DNA from: Pseudoduganella lutea
GTDB taxonomy: Bacteria; Pseudomonadota; Gammaproteobacteria; Burkholderiales; Burkholderiaceae_D
Length of the DNA: 64,000 nt
NCBI RefSeq assembly: GCF_004209755.1
Contig: NZ_CP035913.1
Span: 3,472,001 to 3,536,000, forward strand
Reading direction: 5' to 3'
A program made the position numbers and the translations under genes. Position 1 is the stretch's first letter; each line of letters begins with the position of its first letter. Shown here piece after piece: positions 61,901 through 64,000 of this stretch. The notes below the pieces were generated by a model that was given only the letters and a program-made list of their open reading frames with translations, did not search any database and had not been told where the DNA came from.

Positions 61901-63826
61901 ATGCAACTGAAAGCAATCGCCCTCGCAAGCTTCGTGGCCGCGGCCACCATGTCCGGGGCGGTTGCCCTGGCCGCCGATGCCGCTGCCATGCGCGACTACA
62001 AGGCCGTGGCGCTGTCGCCCGCCGGCGAGCGGATCGCCGCGCTGGAATCGGTCGATACCGGCGTGCCGGGCAGGCGGCCGCACGCCATCGTCGTCGTGCG
62101 CGATGCCGCCACCGGCAAGATCGTCGATGAGTTCGACCCGTGCAAGGCCTGCGCTTACGACCGCCCGAGCTGGTCGCCGGATGGCAAGAGCGTTGCCTTC
62201 ATCGGCAGCACGGGCGGCAAGGCCACCTTGTACGTTGGCACGCGCACCCTGGCCAGTGTGGACGGCAATGCCCATTCCGCGCGGTTTTCCCCCGATGGCC
62301 GATCGCTGGCGCTGCTGGCCACGGTCGGCGCGCGCAAGGAAACCGGTGCCACCGCGGCCGGTGCCCGCCTCGTGGGCGAGATCGGCGGCAACCACGATGC
62401 GCAGCGCATCGCCACTGTGCCGGTTTCCGGCGGCGTCCTGAAACTGCTGTCGCCCGGCGATACCTACATCTACGAATACGACTGGACGCCGGATGGCAAG
62501 GGCTTCGTGGCCACGGGCGCGAAGGGCGACGGCGACAACAACTGGTGGGTGGCCAGGCTGGCCTACGTGGACGCGGCCAGCGGCGCGCTTCGCGTGATCG
62601 CATCGCCCTCCACCCAATTGAACCTGCCGCGCGTGTCGCCGGACGGAACAACGGTGGCCTACGTGGGCGGCCTGATGAGCGACTTCGGCTCGATCGGCGG
62701 CGATGTCTGGACCGTGCCGCTGGCCGGCGGCGAACCGAGGAACATCACACCCGGGTTCCGGGGCACGTTCAACAGCCTCGCCTGGAAGAAGAATGGCCTG
62801 GTCGGTTCGGCATTGATGGGCGACCTGCTGGCGGTGCTCACCGTCGATGCGGCGACCGGCCAGGCGAAGAAGCAGTGGTCGGCCCCGGTGACGGCGGCCG
62901 GCGGCACGGATGGCCGGCTGTCGTTCAGCGCCGATGGCGCGAAGGTGAGCGGCGCGATCGAGGACTTCACCAGTGCGCCGCGCCTGGTGGCCGGCCCGCT
63001 GGCGCAGCCGGCGCAGGTCACCCACGACAACGAGCACATTGGCGCCCAGGTTTCGATGGCGAGCGTGTCGTGGGCAAGCGAAGGGCGAACGATGCAGGGC
63101 TGGATCGTCGGGCCGCCGGCCATCGACCCCGGCAAGAAATATCCGACCATCGTCCAGGTGCATGGCGGCCCGGCGTCGGCGGCCACGCCGCGCTTCGTTT
63201 CAGGGACGAGCAGCCCGGAAATACTGGCGCTGGTGAAGGCCGGCTACTTGGTCATGATGCCGAATCCCCGCGGCAGCTTCGGCCAGGGCCAGGAATTCGT
63301 CCGTGCCAACCGGCGCGATTTCGGCGGCGGCGACCTGCGCGACATTCTCGCCGGCATCGACGTCGCGGCAAGGGTCATGCCGATCGACCTGCGGCGCCTG
63401 GGTCTGATGGGTCGTTCGTACGGCGGCTTCATGACGATGTGGGGCGTGACGCACAGCGACCGCTTCAAGGCGGCGGTGGCGGGCGCCGGCGTGGCCAACT
63501 GGGTCAGCTACTATGGGCAGAACGGCATCGACCAGTGGATGGTGCCATTCTTCGGCGCCACGATGTACGACGACCCGGACATCTACCGCAAGCTGTCGCC
63601 GATCGAATACGTGAAGGCGGCAAAAACGCCGACGCTGATCTATGTGGGCGAGCGCGACGTGGAAACCCCGGCCGCGCAATCGATGGAATTCTGGCACGCG
63701 CTGAAAGCGCTGGATGTGCCGACCACGTTCGTGGTGTATGAAGGGGAAGGGCATGCGATCCGCAAGCCGGAACACCAGCAGGACCTGACGAAGCGTATCG
63801 TCGACTGGTTCGACAAGTACCTGTGA
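61901..63826 (+). CDS. Exported S9-family prolyl oligopeptidase / acylaminoacyl peptidase
   Basis: A 641-residue serine peptidase with a signal peptide (residues 1-25, ending ALAADA), a beta-propeller of WD-like repeats (about 30-380; RPSWSPDGKSVAFIGS and similar blades) and a C-terminal alpha/beta-hydrolase domain. The nucleophile is in GLMGRSYGGFMTMWG (about 504-518), Asp in YVGERDVETPAAQS (about 583-596) and His in YEGEGHAIRKPEH (about 614-626). It would cleave short peptides in the periplasm. It starts one base after the permease stop, so both form an operon, perhaps for peptide-derived amino acids. Confidence 0.9.
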   Translation: MQLKAIALASFVAAATMSGAVALAADAAAMRDYKAVALSPAGERIAALESVDTGVPGRRPHAIVVVRDAATGKIVDEFDPCKACAYDRPSWSPDGKSVAFIGSTGGKATLYVGTRTLASVDGNAHSARFSPDGRSLALLATVGARKETGATAAGARLVGEIGGNHDAQRIATVPVSGGVLKLLSPGDTYIYEYDWTPDGKGFVATGAKGDGDNNWWVARLAYVDAASGALRVIASPSTQLNLPRVSPDGTTVAYVGGLMSDFGSIGGDVWTVPLAGGEPRNITPGFRGTFNSLAWKKNGLVGSALMGDLLAVLTVDAATGQAKKQWSAPVTAAGGTDGRLSFSADGAKVSGAIEDFTSAPRLVAGPLAQPAQVTHDNEHIGAQVSMASVSWASEGRTMQGWIVGPPAIDPGKKYPTIVQVHGGPASAATPRFVSGTSSPEILALVKAGYLVMMPNPRGSFGQGQEFVRANRRDFGGGDLRDILAGIDVAARVMPIDLRRLGLMGRSYGGFMTMWGVTHSDRFKAAVAGAGVANWVSYYGQNGIDQWMVPFFGATMYDDPDIYRKLSPIEYVKAAKTPTLIYVGERDVETPAAQSMEFWHALKALDVPTTFVVYEGEGHAIRKPEHQQDLTKRIVDWFDKYL

Positions 63827-63843
63827 CAGGATGCTGTCAAAAC

Positions 63844-63872
63844 AAAAAAGCCGGCGATGCCGGCTTTTTTTC
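63844..63872. terminator. Bidirectional intrinsic terminator
   Basis: AGCCGGC-GAT-GCCGGCT flanked by an A-run on the left and a T-run on the right, so it can stop transcription from both the S9 peptidase gene and the convergent gene at the window end. Confidence 0.85.
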
Positions 63873-64000
63873 ACAACGTATCGTCAGGCTCAGATTGCGG
63901 CGGCACGTGCACGCAGGTTGGCCGCTTCGTGCGGTGCATCCGCTTCGAGTTCGTCGGCCCAGCGCAGCAGGGACATGCGCACGCCGACCTTGTAATACGA
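63872..64000 (-). CDS. 3' end of an unidentified minus-strand gene
   Basis: An open frame on the minus strand enters at the window end and reads SYYKVGVRMSLLRWADELEA, then a short Ala/Arg-rich end and a stop at about 63872, directly against the terminator. Only about 42 residues are visible. The amphipathic, Leu/Glu/Ala-rich sequence looks like a helix. No family can be assigned. Confidence 0.45.

Overview
The window is a GC-rich chromosomal segment with short intergenic gaps and many ATGA start/stop overlaps. Protein families, PEP-CTERM sorting tails and the queA-tgt-yajC-secD-secF block suggest a betaproteobacterium of the Oxalobacteraceae (Massilia/Duganella/Pseudoduganella type); the taxon is an inference from gene content, not from a marker gene. 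No rRNA, tRNA, CRISPR array, integrase or complete insertion sequence was seen. About fifty genes can be supported.

Layout. 1-8.9 kb: the 3' part of a molybdopterin oxidoreductase, a lipoprotein aminopeptidase, two tandem long-chain acyl-CoA ligases, a PhoD-like phosphatase and a YciA-like thioesterase. 9-12.3 kb: an ATM1-type ABC exporter, then a two-gene unit (PEP-CTERM protein plus a translationally coupled unknown) behind a candidate sigma-54 promoter. 12.3-19.2 kb: a dicarboxylate/amino-acid symporter, an orphan GlnQ-type ATPase, pyrC, DUF3025, a Gfo/Idh/MocA oxidoreductase, a PEP-CTERM-like mini-protein, an MFS carrier and a 43-aa membrane peptide. 19.2-27.2 kb: recG, then queA-tgt (queuosine) and yajC-secD-secF (protein export). 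27.5-34.4 kb: an iron-uptake region on the minus strand, made of a catecholate siderophore receptor, DUF3649, a PepSY protein, DUF3325 and an OmpR-type two-component pair, with Fur boxes before the receptor and before the regulator.

34.5-40.5 kb: a sugar-acid regulon of a GPH-family transporter, a GH94 phosphorylase resembling cellobionic acid phosphorylase, gluconokinase and a GntR-type LacI repressor. Identical operator copies sit at the same distance behind two well-formed sigma-70 promoters. The context suggests uptake of cellobionate, phosphorolysis to glucose-1-phosphate and gluconate, and phosphorylation of gluconate. 40.6-44.5 kb: a WYL regulator, an esterase, an HDOD protein, a small unknown and a MarR regulator. 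44.5-57.8 kb: the arginine succinyltransferase (AST) pathway with its ArgR-type AraC regulator, in the order argR, astC, aruF, aruG, astD, astB, gdhB, astE; the large NAD-glutamate dehydrogenase lies inside the cluster and would consume the glutamate produced. 58-64 kb: a small membrane protein, an Old Yellow Enzyme, a HAD phosphatase, an amino-acid permease, an S9 peptidase and the 3' end of one more gene.

The most unusual structural layer is a set of intergenic palindromes: GGGGTCAGACC, GTGTCGGACAC and AGGGACGGACCCT cores at several loci, and two long fold-back elements (159 and 219 bp). They look like REP/MITE-type mobile repeats moved by a transposase that is not in this window.
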